Origin: Candidatus Aminicenantota bacterium
GTDB taxonomy: Bacteria > Acidobacteriota > Aminicenantia > Aminicenantales > UBA4085
Length of the DNA: 38,929 nucleotides
Reading direction: 5' to 3'
Assembly (NCBI GenBank): GCA_026393865.1
Contig: JAPKZI010000231.1
Span: 1 to 38,929, forward strand
Positions 1 to 8,166 of the stretch are shown here, piece by piece. The notes under the pieces were generated by a model. That model made no database searches. It was given only the letters and a program-made list of their open reading frames with translations, and was not told the origin of the DNA. How positions within the stretch are numbered: the stretch's first letter is position 1; each line of letters begins with the position of its first letter. A program made the position numbers and the translations under genes.

Positions 1-284
1 GATTGGCGCAGGCCGCGGAATTTGTCCCGGCGGCCGGTGATGATCTTGTGCGTGTAGCTCTGGTGCCCGACGTCCCAGATGATCTTGTCGCGGGGCGTAT
101 CGAACACATAATGGAGGGCCAGGGTGATCTCGACGACGCCCAGGTTCGCCGACAGATGGCCGCCGTTCTTGGAGACGACCTCGATGATATAGGCCCGGAC
201 CTCCTCCGCCAGCTTCCCGAGGTCCTCGACGGAGAGTTTTTTGAGGTCCTGCGGTCCCGAGATCGCGTCTAAGAGCTTAGCCAT
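1..284 (-). CDS. dxs: 1-deoxy-D-xylulose-5-phosphate synthase, N-terminal part (cut by window edge)
   Basis: This is the N-terminal 94 residues of DXS, the thiamine-diphosphate enzyme that condenses pyruvate and glyceraldehyde-3-phosphate in the first step of the MEP isoprenoid pathway. I translated it from the minus strand; it is absent from the ORF track because the window edge cuts it. Family motifs are clear: [12 protein letters not shown], then [20 protein letters not shown], then the [11 protein letters not shown] segment. In the family these contribute to substrate and cofactor binding. The start is the ATG at 284, preceded by AAAGG. It lies 27 bp downstream of ispA, so the two isoprenoid genes are probably co-transcribed as the tail of the long minus-strand run. 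Everything after about residue 94 lies outside the window. Confidence 0.95.
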   Translation of the reverse strand, partial: MAKLLDAISGPQDLKKLSVEDLGKLAEEVRAYIIEVVSKNGGHLSANLGVVEITLALHYVFDTPRDKIIWDVGHQSYTHKIITGRRDKFRGLRQ

Positions 285-311
285 GATGCCTTTATGAGGT
301 CGATTATACAC

Positions 312-1160
312 CTATTTCTCTAAAAGTCGCCCGGCCAGACGGCGAAGGAGAGGCCCTTTGACGCCCCCCGTCTCGAGGGCCTCGAGGCCGGCTTCGACGA
401 AATGCCGGAGATGGTCACGGGCTCGATCGGCGCCGAACACCCGGGCATAGTTGGGCCCGGCCGGCGCCCCTTTTTTGGGCTTTTCGGCCGCGTCGTAGAT
501 GTCGTCCCGGACCTGGAAGGCCAGGCCGAGGTTCTCGCCGAAGGCCGTCACGGCCTTGAGCCCGGCGGAGGAAGCGCCCCCGAGGAGCGCGCCGGCCCGG
601 ACCGAAGCCGTGATCAAAGCCCCCGTCTTCTTGAGCATCAGTTCGCCGAGGCTCGCTTCGGTCGCGTTTTCGGCGGAGAAGGTGATATCCAGGAGCTGGC
701 CGCCTATCATGCCCTCGGCGCCGGCCAGCTCGGCGGTCTCGCCGATGACCTGGATCTTCCTCGTCAGAAGCCGGCGCGGGACCTCGGCCCGGGCCATGAG
801 TTCGAAGGCCAGGGTCAGCAGGCCGTCGCCCGCGAGAAGGGCGACGTCCTCGCCGAATTCTTTATGGCAGGTCGGCCGGCCGCGCCGGACGTCGTCGTCG
901 TCCATGCAGGGCAGATCGTCGTGGATAAGGGAATAGCTATGGATAAGCTCGACGGCGCAGGCGAAGGGCAGGATGACGGCCGGCTCCGGGGCGAAGGCAT
1001 CCGCGGCGGCCAAACATAGGAGAGGACGGAAACGCTTCCCCCCGCCCAGGACGCTGTGGCGCATGGCCTGGAACAAGATCGTGTTGCTCCGTGAAAGAAC
1101 TCGTTCGAGTTCCCGGTCGACGGTCTTTTTGAATCGGTCAAGTCGTTGTTCGATGGTCAT
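312..1160 (-). CDS. ispA: Polyprenyl (farnesyl/geranylgeranyl) diphosphate synthase
   Basis: This is a trans-isoprenyl diphosphate synthase of the IspA class (282 aa) that elongates DMAPP with IPP to short-chain prenyl diphosphates. The first aspartate-rich motif is HDDLPCMDDDDVRRGRPTCH and the second is FQVRDDIYDAAE; both bind Mg-diphosphate. GGGKRFRPLLCLA is the usual N-terminal basic motif. The ORF track starts at 1199, but its first 13 residues are encoded by a palindromic repeat. The ATG at 1160 (MTIEQRLDRF) matches the family N-terminus, so I use it. It sits between xseB and dxs, a very common bacterial order. Exact product chain length (C15 or C20) cannot be read reliably from the sequence. 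Confidence 0.93.
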   Translation of the reverse strand: MTIEQRLDRFKKTVDRELERVLSRSNTILFQAMRHSVLGGGKRFRPLLCLAAADAFAPEPAVILPFACAVELIHSYSLIHDDLPCMDDDDVRRGRPTCHKEFGEDVALLAGDGLLTLAFELMARAEVPRRLLTRKIQVIGETAELAGAEGMIGGQLLDITFSAENATEASLGELMLKKTGALITASVRAGALLGGASSAGLKAVTAFGENLGLAFQVRDDIYDAAEKPKKGAPAGPNYARVFGADRARDHLRHFVEAGLEALETGGVKGPLLRRLAGRLLEK

Positions 1161-1174
1161 GATATTATCAAATA

Positions 1175-1233
1175 GGGGGACGAGGCACAGTGTCCCCATT
1201 TCTCGGAAATGGGGACACTGTGCCTCGTCCCCC
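1175..1233. repeat. Perfect 59-bp palindrome (family D, REPIN-like)
   Basis: Two inverted 28-bp arms (GGGGGACGAGGCACAGTGTC... and its exact complement) are separated by a 3-nt loop (TCG). It fills the gap between xseB and ispA. It shares the GGGGAC...GTCCCC ends with the palindromes at 1629-1652 and 13391-13462. RNA from either strand would form a very strong hairpin, so it could attenuate transcription or stabilise xseB mRNA upstream of ispA. Such paired REP sequences are known elsewhere to be mobilised by RAYT transposases, but none is present in this window. Confidence 0.9.
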
Positions 1234-1246
1234 TTTATTCCCTTTA

Positions 1247-1606
1247 TTAAAACGGAAGCTTGTCGCCTCCGTCATCGGCGGTTTTCTTTTTCGTTCCGCG
1301 CGCCGCTTTCTTTTCCGGCGCGCCGTCGCCCTCCTCGTCCTTGCCATCCTCTTCGGCGGCCTCACCGGCGTCGGCATCCTCAAGGCTAAAGGGCTCGCGG
1401 CGAATACCGCCTTTATCGTCCTTGAGAAGGATCTCGACTTTTTTCTCCGCCTTCTCCAGTTCGGCCCGGAGATACTTGGCCAGATGGACGCCCTTCTCGA
1501 ACAGCCCAAGCGATTCGTTTAGGCCGAGCCCGCTCTGTTCCAGTTTCTCGACGAGCTTTTCCAGGTCGGCAAGGGCTTTTTCGAAATTCAATTCCTTGTC
1601 TTTCAT
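1247..1606 (-). CDS. xseB: Exodeoxyribonuclease VII small subunit
   Basis: This is the small subunit of exonuclease VII (119 aa), which binds along the XseA coiled coil to form the single-strand-specific nuclease. The N-terminal ~60 residues are the family domain (LNFEKALADLEKLVEKLEQS, then LGLFEKGVHLAKYL). The family is usually 60-85 aa; this one carries an extra ~45-residue charged tail rich in E, D and K, ending DDGGDKLPF. The start is the ATG at 1606, with AAAGGAG upstream. The longer track start at 1654 reads out of the neighbouring repeat and is rejected. It is separated from xseA by a short gap that carries a palindrome. Confidence 0.92.
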   Translation of the reverse strand: MKDKELNFEKALADLEKLVEKLEQSGLGLNESLGLFEKGVHLAKYLRAELEKAEKKVEILLKDDKGGIRREPFSLEDADAGEAAEEDGKDEEGDGAPEKKAARGTKKKTADDGGDKLPF

Positions 1607-1628
1607 GACCGCTCCTTTATCCGGTAAA

Positions 1629-1652
1629 GGGGGACACCATGCGTCGTCCCCC
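1629..1652. repeat. Short palindrome GGGGGACACC...GTCCCCC (family D single unit)
   Basis: A 24-bp imperfect palindrome lies between xseA and xseB. The GGGGGAC and GTCCCCC ends and the ATGCGTCGTCCCC core match one half of the paired repeat at 13391-13462, so it looks like a solitary REP unit. Confidence 0.75.
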
Positions 1653-1660
1653 ATTTCCTC

Positions 1661-2995
1661 CTATTCTTTTTCTTCAACATCCCGGGATTCGATCGGCTTG
1701 TCCGGGTCCACATCCTCGACCCGGCAGCGGAACTCGCCTTTATAGAACGAGACGCGCAGCGAGTCCTCGGCCCGGACGTTCTCGATGGACGTCACAGCCG
1801 TCCGTCCGTCCCCCGTCCAGCACAGCGCGTAGCCCTTTTTGAGGATGCCGAGGGGGCTGTGACCGTGAAGGCCGGCCGAGAGGCGTTCCCAGGCGGCCAA
1901 CCGCTCACGAAGCAGGCGCCGGACGCTGTTGGCCGCGTGTTCCCAAAGCAGGTCGGCCCGGCCCCGCGCCTCGGAGATCTTCCTCTGCTCTCCACGCACG
2001 ACCTCTCGGGCCCGCGATTCGAGCTCGTCGACGTCCTGGGCGATATTCATCAAACGGACCTTGAAATTCTGAAAAATCCGGTGCTGGGCCAGGCTCATGA
2101 CGTCCTGCCTGCGCCCCTGGATGGCGTAGCGCGCGCCCTGGAGCGCCCGGCGCTCCAGGTTCTCAATCCGCTCGGCGAAGGCCGCTTCTTTTTCGACGAC
2201 CATCTCGGCCGCCGCCGTCGGCGTCGAGGCCCGGATGTCCGCGACAAAATCGGCGATGGTGAAGTCGACCTCGTGCCCGACGGCCGAGATGACCGGCACC
2301 GGGCAGCGGGCGATCGCCCGGGCGACCTTCTCCTCGTTGAACGCCCAGAGGTCCTCCATCGAACCGCCGCCCCGCCCGACGATGATCGCGTCGAGGTCGC
2401 CGAGGCTCCCGAGATAATCGAGCCCCGCGGCGATCTGGTCGGCGGCGCCTTCGCCCTGGACGAGGGCCGGATAGATCAGAATCCGCAGTTTCGCGAACCG
2501 CCGCTCCAGCGTCCGCAGGATGTCGACCAGGGCGGCCCCGGTCGGCGAGGTGACGACCCCGATCTTCTTCGGCAGGAGCGGCAGCTTCTTCTTGCGGGCC
2601 TCGTCGAAGAGCCCTTCGGCCCTCAGCTTATCCTTGAGCTGTTCGAAGGCCAGTTGGAGCGCGCCCTTGCCCTTCGGCTCGGCCTGGTCGACGACGATCT
2701 GGTATTCCCCGCGGGCCTCATAGACGTTGATCCGGCCCCGGCAGATGAGTTGGAGTCCGTCCTTGAAGGCGAACTTGATCCGGACCGCGTCGCTCCGCCA
2801 CATGACGGCCTTCAACTGGCATTTTTCGTCCTTGAGCGAGAAATAGACGTGGCCGGAGGCGGCGGGCCGGAGATTGGAGACTTCGCCGGTCACCAGGACG
2901 AGGGGAAAAGCCTCCTCGAGCTTCTCCCGGATCAGTTTGGTGATCTCGCTGACGGAATAAATTTTGACCGGAAGATCGATCATCGCGTTTTTCAT
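1661..2995 (-). CDS. xseA: Exodeoxyribonuclease VII large subunit
   Basis: This is the catalytic large subunit of exonuclease VII (444 aa), which degrades single-stranded DNA to short oligonucleotides in repair and recombination. The N-terminal OB fold (about residues 10-105) contains VTGEVSNLRPAASGHVYFSL. The catalytic domain follows with KKIGVVTSPTGAALVDI, IIVGRGGGSMEDLWAFNEE and PVISAVGHEVDFTIADFVAD, all family signatures. A long coiled-coil region and a C-terminal segment, GHSPLGILKKGYALCW, complete it. Length is normal. The start is taken at ATG 2995; ATG 2983 (MIDLPVKIYSV) is also possible. The upstream leader is a heptamer tandem repeat shared with the end of ymdB. Confidence 0.96.
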   Translation of the reverse strand: MKNAMIDLPVKIYSVSEITKLIREKLEEAFPLVLVTGEVSNLRPAASGHVYFSLKDEKCQLKAVMWRSDAVRIKFAFKDGLQLICRGRINVYEARGEYQIVVDQAEPKGKGALQLAFEQLKDKLRAEGLFDEARKKKLPLLPKKIGVVTSPTGAALVDILRTLERRFAKLRILIYPALVQGEGAADQIAAGLDYLGSLGDLDAIIVGRGGGSMEDLWAFNEEKVARAIARCPVPVISAVGHEVDFTIADFVADIRASTPTAAAEMVVEKEAAFAERIENLERRALQGARYAIQGRRQDVMSLAQHRIFQNFKVRLMNIAQDVDELESRAREVVRGEQRKISEARGRADLLWEHAANSVRRLLRERLAAWERLSAGLHGHSPLGILKKGYALCWTGDGRTAVTSIENVRAEDSLRVSFYKGEFRCRVEDVDPDKPIESRDVEEKE

Positions 2996-2996
2996 C

Positions 2997-3052
2997 GGTC
3001 TTCTATCTTCTGCCTTCTGCCTTATGTCTTCTGTCTTCTATATTCTATCTTA
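2997..3052. repeat. Heptanucleotide tandem repeat, 8 units
   Basis: Read on the minus strand, the tract is TAAGATA GAATATA GAAGACA GAAGACA TAAGGCA GAAGGCA GAAGATA GAAGACC. These are eight imperfect 7-mers with consensus GAAGACA. It spans the ymdB stop codon and the whole leader of xseA. Because it is purine-rich it also supplies the only ribosome-binding-like sequence before xseA, so unit number could alter spacing or translation. Confidence 0.8.
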
Positions 3053-3862
3053 TGTCCCCTTATTTTCGTCTTCGTCCTCCACGACGATCTCGCGAATGAT
3101 GGACAGCGCCCGGCCCGAGGCCGCGTCGATCACGATGAAAACGGCGGAGAGGAAGACGCCTCCCTTTTCCGGCTCGAACCGCTGCGGCCGCGCGGTCAGG
3201 AATTTCTGGATGGCCTGCTCGCGCTTGATGCCGATGACCGAATTCCGGGCGCCGGCCATGCCGACGTCGGTGATAAAGGCCGTCCCGCCCGGCAGGATGC
3301 GCTCATCCGCGGTCGGCACGTGCGTGTGCGTCCCGAGGACGGCCGAGACGCGCCCGTCCAAGTACCAGCCCAAGGCCTGCTTCTCCGAGGTCGCTTCGGC
3401 GTGGAGGTCGACGATGACGATCGGCGTCTCCCGCCGGAGCTTTTCTATCTCCGCGTCGGCCGTCCGAAAAGGGCAGTCGATCGCCTCCATGAAGACGCGG
3501 CCTTGGAGGTTCAGCACGCCGACCTTGATCCCCCCGGCGTCGGTCACGACCACGGCGCCCTTCCCGGGATTCCGGGGAGGATAGTTCGCCGGCCGCAGCA
3601 GCCGCGGCTCCTTGTCGAGGTAGGTCATCGCTTCCTTCTTGTCCCAGACGTGATTGCCCGAGGTCAGCACGTCGACGGACTCGAAGAGGTCCTTGCCGAT
3701 CTCCTCGGTGATGCCGACGCCGCCGGCGGCGTTCTCGCCGTTGACGATGATGAGCGAGGGTTTGTGCTTTTTCGTCAGCGCGGGCAGGGCCTTGGCGAGC
3801 GCGTTGCGGCCCGGCCGGCCGATGAGGTCGCCGACGAAGAGAACCCCGACCTTAGCGGGCAT
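3050..3862 (-). CDS. ymdB: YmdB-family metallophosphoesterase
   Basis: This is a 270-aa calcineurin-like phosphoesterase of the TIGR00282/YmdB family. In Bacillus the family hydrolyses 2',3'-cyclic nucleotides and affects biofilm and sporulation. Metal-binding motifs are visible: VGDLIGRPGR (D), IIVNGENAAGG (N), TSGNHVWD (GNH), VDLHAEATSEK (H) and LGTHTHVPTAD (HTH). Length is typical. It overlaps the 3' end of rny by 11 bp; rny-ymdB is a strongly conserved pair, supporting a shared role in RNA metabolism. The last codons (GGGACATAA) merge into the heptamer repeat. The exact physiological substrate here is not known. Confidence 0.92.
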   Translation of the reverse strand: MPAKVGVLFVGDLIGRPGRNALAKALPALTKKHKPSLIIVNGENAAGGVGITEEIGKDLFESVDVLTSGNHVWDKKEAMTYLDKEPRLLRPANYPPRNPGKGAVVVTDAGGIKVGVLNLQGRVFMEAIDCPFRTADAEIEKLRRETPIVIVDLHAEATSEKQALGWYLDGRVSAVLGTHTHVPTADERILPGGTAFITDVGMAGARNSVIGIKREQAIQKFLTARPQRFEPEKGGVFLSAVFIVIDAASGRALSIIREIVVEDEDENKGT

Positions 3863-5417
3863 ATTCCACGGCCCTCATTTCCCGGATGACGGTGACCTTA
3901 ATCTGCCCCGGGTATTCGAGATCGCTCTTGATCTTCACCGCGATGTCCTTGGCGATCAGGGCCGCCTTGTCGTCGGAGACCTTCTGGGCCTCGACCATGA
4001 TCCGGATCTCGCGGCCGGCCTGGAGGGCGAAGGCCTTGCTCACGCCCTCGAAGCCCTTGGCCAGCCCCTCCAGCTTTTCGAGGCGCTTGATATACGTTTC
4101 GAGGAGTTCCCGGCGGGCGCCCGGCCGGGCGGCCGAGAGCGTGTCCGCGGACTGGATGAGGACGGCCTCGATCGACGGAAAGTCGACGTCGCGGTGGTGG
4201 CTGGCGATCGCCTGGATCACCGCCTCCGCCTCGCCGTACTTGCGGCAGAGCTCGACGCTGAGCTCGGTGTGCGTCCCTTCGACCTCCCGGTCGACCGCCT
4301 TGCCGATGTCGTGGAGGAGCCCGGCCCGGAGGGCGACCTGCGTGTTGAGCCCGAGTTCGGTGGCCATGGCCGCCGCAAGAAAGGATACTTCCTTAGAGTG
4401 CTGGAGGACGTTCTGGCCGTAGCTCGTCCGGTAATGCAGCTTGCCCAGGAGCTTAATCAGCTCGGGGTGGATGTTCTGGACGCGGAGCTCGTAGGCGACC
4501 GCTTCACCCTCCTGGCGGATCTTCTCTTCGAGGTCGGCCCGGACGTTCTCGACGATTTCCTCGATCCGGGCGGGATGGATCCGGCCGTCCACGACGAGCT
4601 TCTGGATGGCCAGCCGCGCGGTTTCCCGGCGGATCGGGTCGAAGCTCGAGAGGATGACGGCTTCGGGCGTGTCGTCGACGATGATGTCGACGCCCGTGGC
4701 CATCTCCAGGGCCCGGATGTTCCGGCCTTCCCGGCCGATGATCCGCCCTTTCATGTCCTCCGACGGCAGGTCGACGACGGACACGGTCGTCTCGACGACG
4801 TGCTCGGCCGCCGAGCGCTGGATGGCCTGGCTGATGATCTCAGCGGCGAGCTGGCGGCTCTTGGCCCGCGTCTCTTCCTCGACCCGGCGCACGACCTGGA
4901 CGGCCTCGATCCGGGCCTCGTCCTCGATCTTCTTGATCAGTTGGCCTTTGGCCTCGTCCTGGGTCAGGCCGGCAACCCGCTCCAGCTCCTCCATCTGCTT
5001 CTTGATCAGGGCGTTGATCTTCTCGTCCTGGAGGTCGAGTTCCCGCTCGCGCTGCTGGATCCGGCGCTCTTTGGCCGAGATCTCCCGCTCCTTGCGGTCG
5101 AGGCCTTGGAACTTCCGCTCCAGGTTCTCCTCCTTGATGATCAGGCGCCGCTCCATCTCGTTGATCTTGCGGTGCTTCTCGCGGGACTTCTGCTCGAACT
5201 CGGCATCGACCGAAGCGAGCTTGTCCTTCGCCTGCTGGAGGGCCTCCTTGGTGATCTTTTCGGACTGGGATTGGGCCTTTTCCAGGACCTCTTTGGCCTC
5301 CTGCCCGGCCCGCATGAGCCCCCGCGCGCCCGCGTTCTTCTTGAGCAGGATGATTATGATCACGGCGGCCAGAACGATGAGAACGGCCAGGCCCGCGTAA
5401 AACATGATGTTGTTCAC
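3852..5417 (-). CDS. rny: Ribonuclease Y
   Basis: This is a membrane-anchored endoribonuclease that starts mRNA decay (521 aa). An N-terminal transmembrane helix (about residues 5-25, FYAGLAVLIVLAAVIIIILL) precedes a long coiled coil (about 30-190). Then come a KH domain with IIGREGRNIRALEMATGVD and an HD domain with LLHDIGKAVDREVEGTH and AIASHHRDVDF. The initiation codon is GTG at 5417, supported by GAGGAGGTGA seven bases upstream; a later in-frame ATG (codon 5) is less well placed. It is followed directly by ymdB. A 111-bp gap separates it from zapA. Confidence 0.97.
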   Translation of the reverse strand: MNNIMFYAGLAVLIVLAAVIIIILLKKNAGARGLMRAGQEAKEVLEKAQSQSEKITKEALQQAKDKLASVDAEFEQKSREKHRKINEMERRLIIKEENLERKFQGLDRKEREISAKERRIQQRERELDLQDEKINALIKKQMEELERVAGLTQDEAKGQLIKKIEDEARIEAVQVVRRVEEETRAKSRQLAAEIISQAIQRSAAEHVVETTVSVVDLPSEDMKGRIIGREGRNIRALEMATGVDIIVDDTPEAVILSSFDPIRRETARLAIQKLVVDGRIHPARIEEIVENVRADLEEKIRQEGEAVAYELRVQNIHPELIKLLGKLHYRTSYGQNVLQHSKEVSFLAAAMATELGLNTQVALRAGLLHDIGKAVDREVEGTHTELSVELCRKYGEAEAVIQAIASHHRDVDFPSIEAVLIQSADTLSAARPGARRELLETYIKRLEKLEGLAKGFEGVSKAFALQAGREIRIMVEAQKVSDDKAALIAKDIAVKIKSDLEYPGQIKVTVIREMRAVEYAR

Positions 5418-5528
5418 GGCAATTCACCTCCTCGAGACAAGGTGAGGCCGAGAGAAGATACCCGAGAGGATTAAGGAGCCGGCGTCCCCGGCGGAGCATC
5501 CCGCACAACGTGGAAGGTTATGTCCATC

Positions 5529-5858
5529 TTAAGATGTCGCTTTTTCGATGTTGGGGTACTCAAGGCCGTCTTGGAACAGACGCTTCTCCAAATCATCCAT
5601 CTCGGTTTCCATCTGGCCGATGACGTCGCCCAGTTGATCGAACTTCTGCTGCGTCAGGAAATATTCATCCGCGATGTTCAAGGCCGCGAGCACCGCGATC
5701 TTGAGCGGGTCCGTGGATTTCGATTTCACCGCGATCTCCTCCATCTTCTGATCAACATAGGACGTCAAATGGCTGATGTACTTCTCGTCTTCTTCGCCCT
5801 TGACTCGTATTTTATAGGTTCGTCCATAAATCTCGATTTCGATGATCTTGTCAATCAT
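5529..5858 (-). CDS. zapA: Cell division protein ZapA
   Basis: This is ZapA (109 aa), which cross-links FtsZ protofilaments and stabilises the Z ring. The N-terminal domain begins with EIEIYGRTYKIRVKGEEDEKYI. The helix with DPLKIAVLAALNIADEYF matches the family (the usual L..AALN.A.E pattern), followed by a C-terminal coiled coil. It overlaps the upstream coiled-coil gene by 4 bp (ATGA), implying translational coupling. Its position downstream of pheT and upstream of rny is common in bacteria. Confidence 0.92.
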   Translation of the reverse strand: MIDKIIEIEIYGRTYKIRVKGEEDEKYISHLTSYVDQKMEEIAVKSKSTDPLKIAVLAALNIADEYFLTQQKFDQLGDVIGQMETEMDDLEKRLFQDGLEYPNIEKATS

Positions 5859-6115
5859 ATGCCGAGCTTGTCGATCTGGCCGATGATCGCCTCGACCTTC
5901 CCCCGGACGAGGTCTCTCTCATTCTCATACCTTTTTAGGTCCTCGTCAAGCTTTCCGGCGCGCTTGGCCAGCTCCTCCATGTCCTTCTTTTCGACGCGGA
6001 GGTCCTTGATCTGCTGTTTCAGTTTCTCGTTCTCGGCGGACAGCTTGGTGATATATTCGAGGACATGGCTGATCTTCGTTTCCAGGATCTTCATCCGGTC
6101 CAGTTCGGTGCTCAC
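5855..6115 (-). CDS. Small coiled-coil protein, possibly ZapB-like
   Basis: An 86-aa protein is predicted to be almost entirely alpha-helical coiled coil: YITKLSAENEKLKQQIKDLRVEKKD, then a charged helix ending GQIDKLGI. It overlaps pheT by 4 bp upstream and zapA by 4 bp downstream. E. coli ZapB is a short coiled-coil protein that binds ZapA, and the gene order here supports an analogous role. That is inference from size, coiled coil and context; coiled coils are too degenerate to prove family membership. An alternative is a generic structural or DivIC-like partner. Confidence 0.8.
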   Translation of the reverse strand: MSTELDRMKILETKISHVLEYITKLSAENEKLKQQIKDLRVEKKDMEELAKRAGKLDEDLKRYENERDLVRGKVEAIIGQIDKLGI

Positions 6116-8166
6116 GACGATCCTCCTCCTTCCCTGAGTTGGATTTTACAAGCGGATATGAGGCTTTTGACGATCTTCTGCTCGGCCTTGTCCACGTCCT
6201 CGGCGACGAGCGTGGCCTTGGGATTGCGGAAAGTGAAACGGAGCGAGAGACTCTTCTTGTCCTTGGGGATGTTCGCTCCGGCGTAATGGTCGATGACCTC
6301 GAAATCCTCGAGATGGGGCAGGCCGAGCTTGTCGATGGCCAGCTTGATCACCTGGTAGGGAACGTCGCGCCCGACGAGGAACGACAGGTCGCGGACGACG
6401 CCCGGAAACCGGGGGAGCGGTACGTATTCGAAGGCCCGGGGCTGTTTGCCGAAGAGGAGCTCTAAATTCAGCTCCGCGGCATAAACGGGGCCCTTGACCG
6501 AATACAGGTCGAGCAGGCGGCCGTGGACTTGTCCCAGCCGGCCGATCGTCTGTCCCTTGAACGAAACCGCCAGCGAATAATCGTCCTCGAAGAAGGCGCA
6601 GGCCGCCTCCTCGAAGACGAGCGGCGCGTAGCGGAGGTTTTCCAGGGCGGCCTCCAAAGCGCCTTTGAGGTGGAAGAGATCGGTCTCCGCCGGCTTCCCC
6701 TTCCAGTGCGGCCCGCCGAGCGGTCCCGCCGTGGACAGGCCCAGGCCCTGTTCCTCGGCCGCGGCGTTCTCGTTCCAGGAATAAACGTTGCCGATCTCGA
6801 AGATGTGGACGCCGTCCTGGCCGCGGTTCCTGTTCCAAGCGGTGTTCTCGAGCAGGCCGCCGAGGAGGGTCGTCCGCAGGACCGAGGCCTTGGTCGAAAT
6901 GGGATTGCGGATCTCGACGGGGGTCTTGCCGCCGCGGAGGACACTCTCCCGTTCGGGATCGGCGAAGCTCTGGTTGATGACCTCATCGAACCCGTAATGG
7001 AAGAGCCCCTCGTTGAGCTTGCGGAGCCTGTCCTTGTCCGAAGGGACCGCCTCAAGAATATCGAACGGAGGGACGACGGCCGGGATCTTGTCGTAGCCGA
7101 AGAAACGGGCGATCTCCTCGATCAGGTCGGCTTCGCGCTCGATGTCGACGCGGAAGAACGGGACCTGGACGCGCCAGAGACCCTGCTGGTTCGCTTTTAG
7201 GGCGAACCCCAGGTCCTCGAGCGTTTTCTCGACGAACGCGTCGCCGACCTCGACGCCGAGAAGATCGGCGATCCGGCGGCTGCGGAGGACGATCTCCTTG
7301 GGCTTGCGCGGCCGGGGATAGACGTCGACAGGCTCCCTCGCCACCTTGCCCCCGAACCGCGTCAGGAGCGAGGCGGCCATGAGCGCGGCCTGCGGGGCGA
7401 AAGAGATGTCCGCGCCCCGTTCAAAGCGGTACGCCGCGTCGGTCTGGATCTCGAGCGCTTTGCGCGTCCTGCGCACGGAGGCGGGATCGAAGGTGGCGCT
7501 CTCGATGAACACGTCCTGGGTCTCGGCCGTCACGGCCGAATCCTCGCCGCCGATGACGCCGGCGATCGCCACGGGCTTTTTCTCGTCGGCGATAACCAGC
7601 ATCTCCGGCGAAAGGGCGACCGTCTTGCCTTCGAGCGTCCGGATGGTCTCGCCCTTCTTGGCCCGGCGGATGAGGATCCGCGGCCCGGCGATCCGGGACA
7701 GGTCGAAGGCGTGGATGGGCTGGGCCGTGGCGAACAGAACATAGTTCGAGACGTCGACGATGTTATTGATGGGTTTGAGGCCCATGGCCTCGATCCTCAC
7801 CCGGAGCCAATCGGGCGAGGGTCCGGTTTTGACGCCCTTGACGACGACGCCGCAGTATCGCGGGCAGAGGTCCTCGTCCAGGATCTGGACGTCGACGAGC
7901 TCGGATGTCCTGACCGGGAGATCGGTCAGAGGCCAGGTCTGGTCCTTGAGCGGCGAATGGAGCATGGCCCCGACCTCCCGGGCCATCCCGAGATGGCCGA
8001 GCGTATCGGGCCGGTTGGCGTAGGTCTCGACGTCGAGGATGACGTCGCCCGCCTTCTCCTCGCGGTCTTCGGCGACAAGCCCGATCATGGTCAGGCGATC
8101 CAGGAGTTCGCGGAGCGGGAGGCCGATGTCCACATAGTCCTTGAGCCAATTCAGACTGATTTTCAT
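6112..8166 (-). CDS. pheT: Phenylalanyl-tRNA synthetase beta subunit, lacking the B2 tRNA-binding domain
   Basis: This is the beta chain of the (alpha-beta)2 PheRS (684 aa; about 790 in E. coli). It begins [18 protein letters not shown], the usual B1 start. It then runs straight from GLVAEDREEKAGDVILDV to YANRPDTLGHLGMARE, so the ~100-residue EMAP/OB (B2) domain normally inserted there is absent. The B3/B4 editing region (RIEAMGLKPINNIVDVSNYV, HAFD) and the B5 domain follow. The C-terminal ferredoxin-fold anticodon-binding domain (PRFPGVVRDLSFLV ... RFTFRNPKATL) is present. It overlaps pheS by 4 bp (ATGA) and the downstream coiled-coil gene by 4 bp. Confidence 0.96.
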   Translation of the reverse strand: MKISLNWLKDYVDIGLPLRELLDRLTMIGLVAEDREEKAGDVILDVETYANRPDTLGHLGMAREVGAMLHSPLKDQTWPLTDLPVRTSELVDVQILDEDLCPRYCGVVVKGVKTGPSPDWLRVRIEAMGLKPINNIVDVSNYVLFATAQPIHAFDLSRIAGPRILIRRAKKGETIRTLEGKTVALSPEMLVIADEKKPVAIAGVIGGEDSAVTAETQDVFIESATFDPASVRRTRKALEIQTDAAYRFERGADISFAPQAALMAASLLTRFGGKVAREPVDVYPRPRKPKEIVLRSRRIADLLGVEVGDAFVEKTLEDLGFALKANQQGLWRVQVPFFRVDIEREADLIEEIARFFGYDKIPAVVPPFDILEAVPSDKDRLRKLNEGLFHYGFDEVINQSFADPERESVLRGGKTPVEIRNPISTKASVLRTTLLGGLLENTAWNRNRGQDGVHIFEIGNVYSWNENAAAEEQGLGLSTAGPLGGPHWKGKPAETDLFHLKGALEAALENLRYAPLVFEEAACAFFEDDYSLAVSFKGQTIGRLGQVHGRLLDLYSVKGPVYAAELNLELLFGKQPRAFEYVPLPRFPGVVRDLSFLVGRDVPYQVIKLAIDKLGLPHLEDFEVIDHYAGANIPKDKKSLSLRFTFRNPKATLVAEDVDKAEQKIVKSLISACKIQLREGGGSS

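Noticed and set aside
1859-5474. Two long plus-strand ORFs (676 and 606 aa)
   Set aside because: Antisense to xseA, ymdB and rny, all of which have clear family motifs.
5418-5528. Possible 6S RNA beside zapA
   Set aside because: The gap is only 111 bp and does not fold into the long bulged rod of 6S RNA; the association is known but not supported here.
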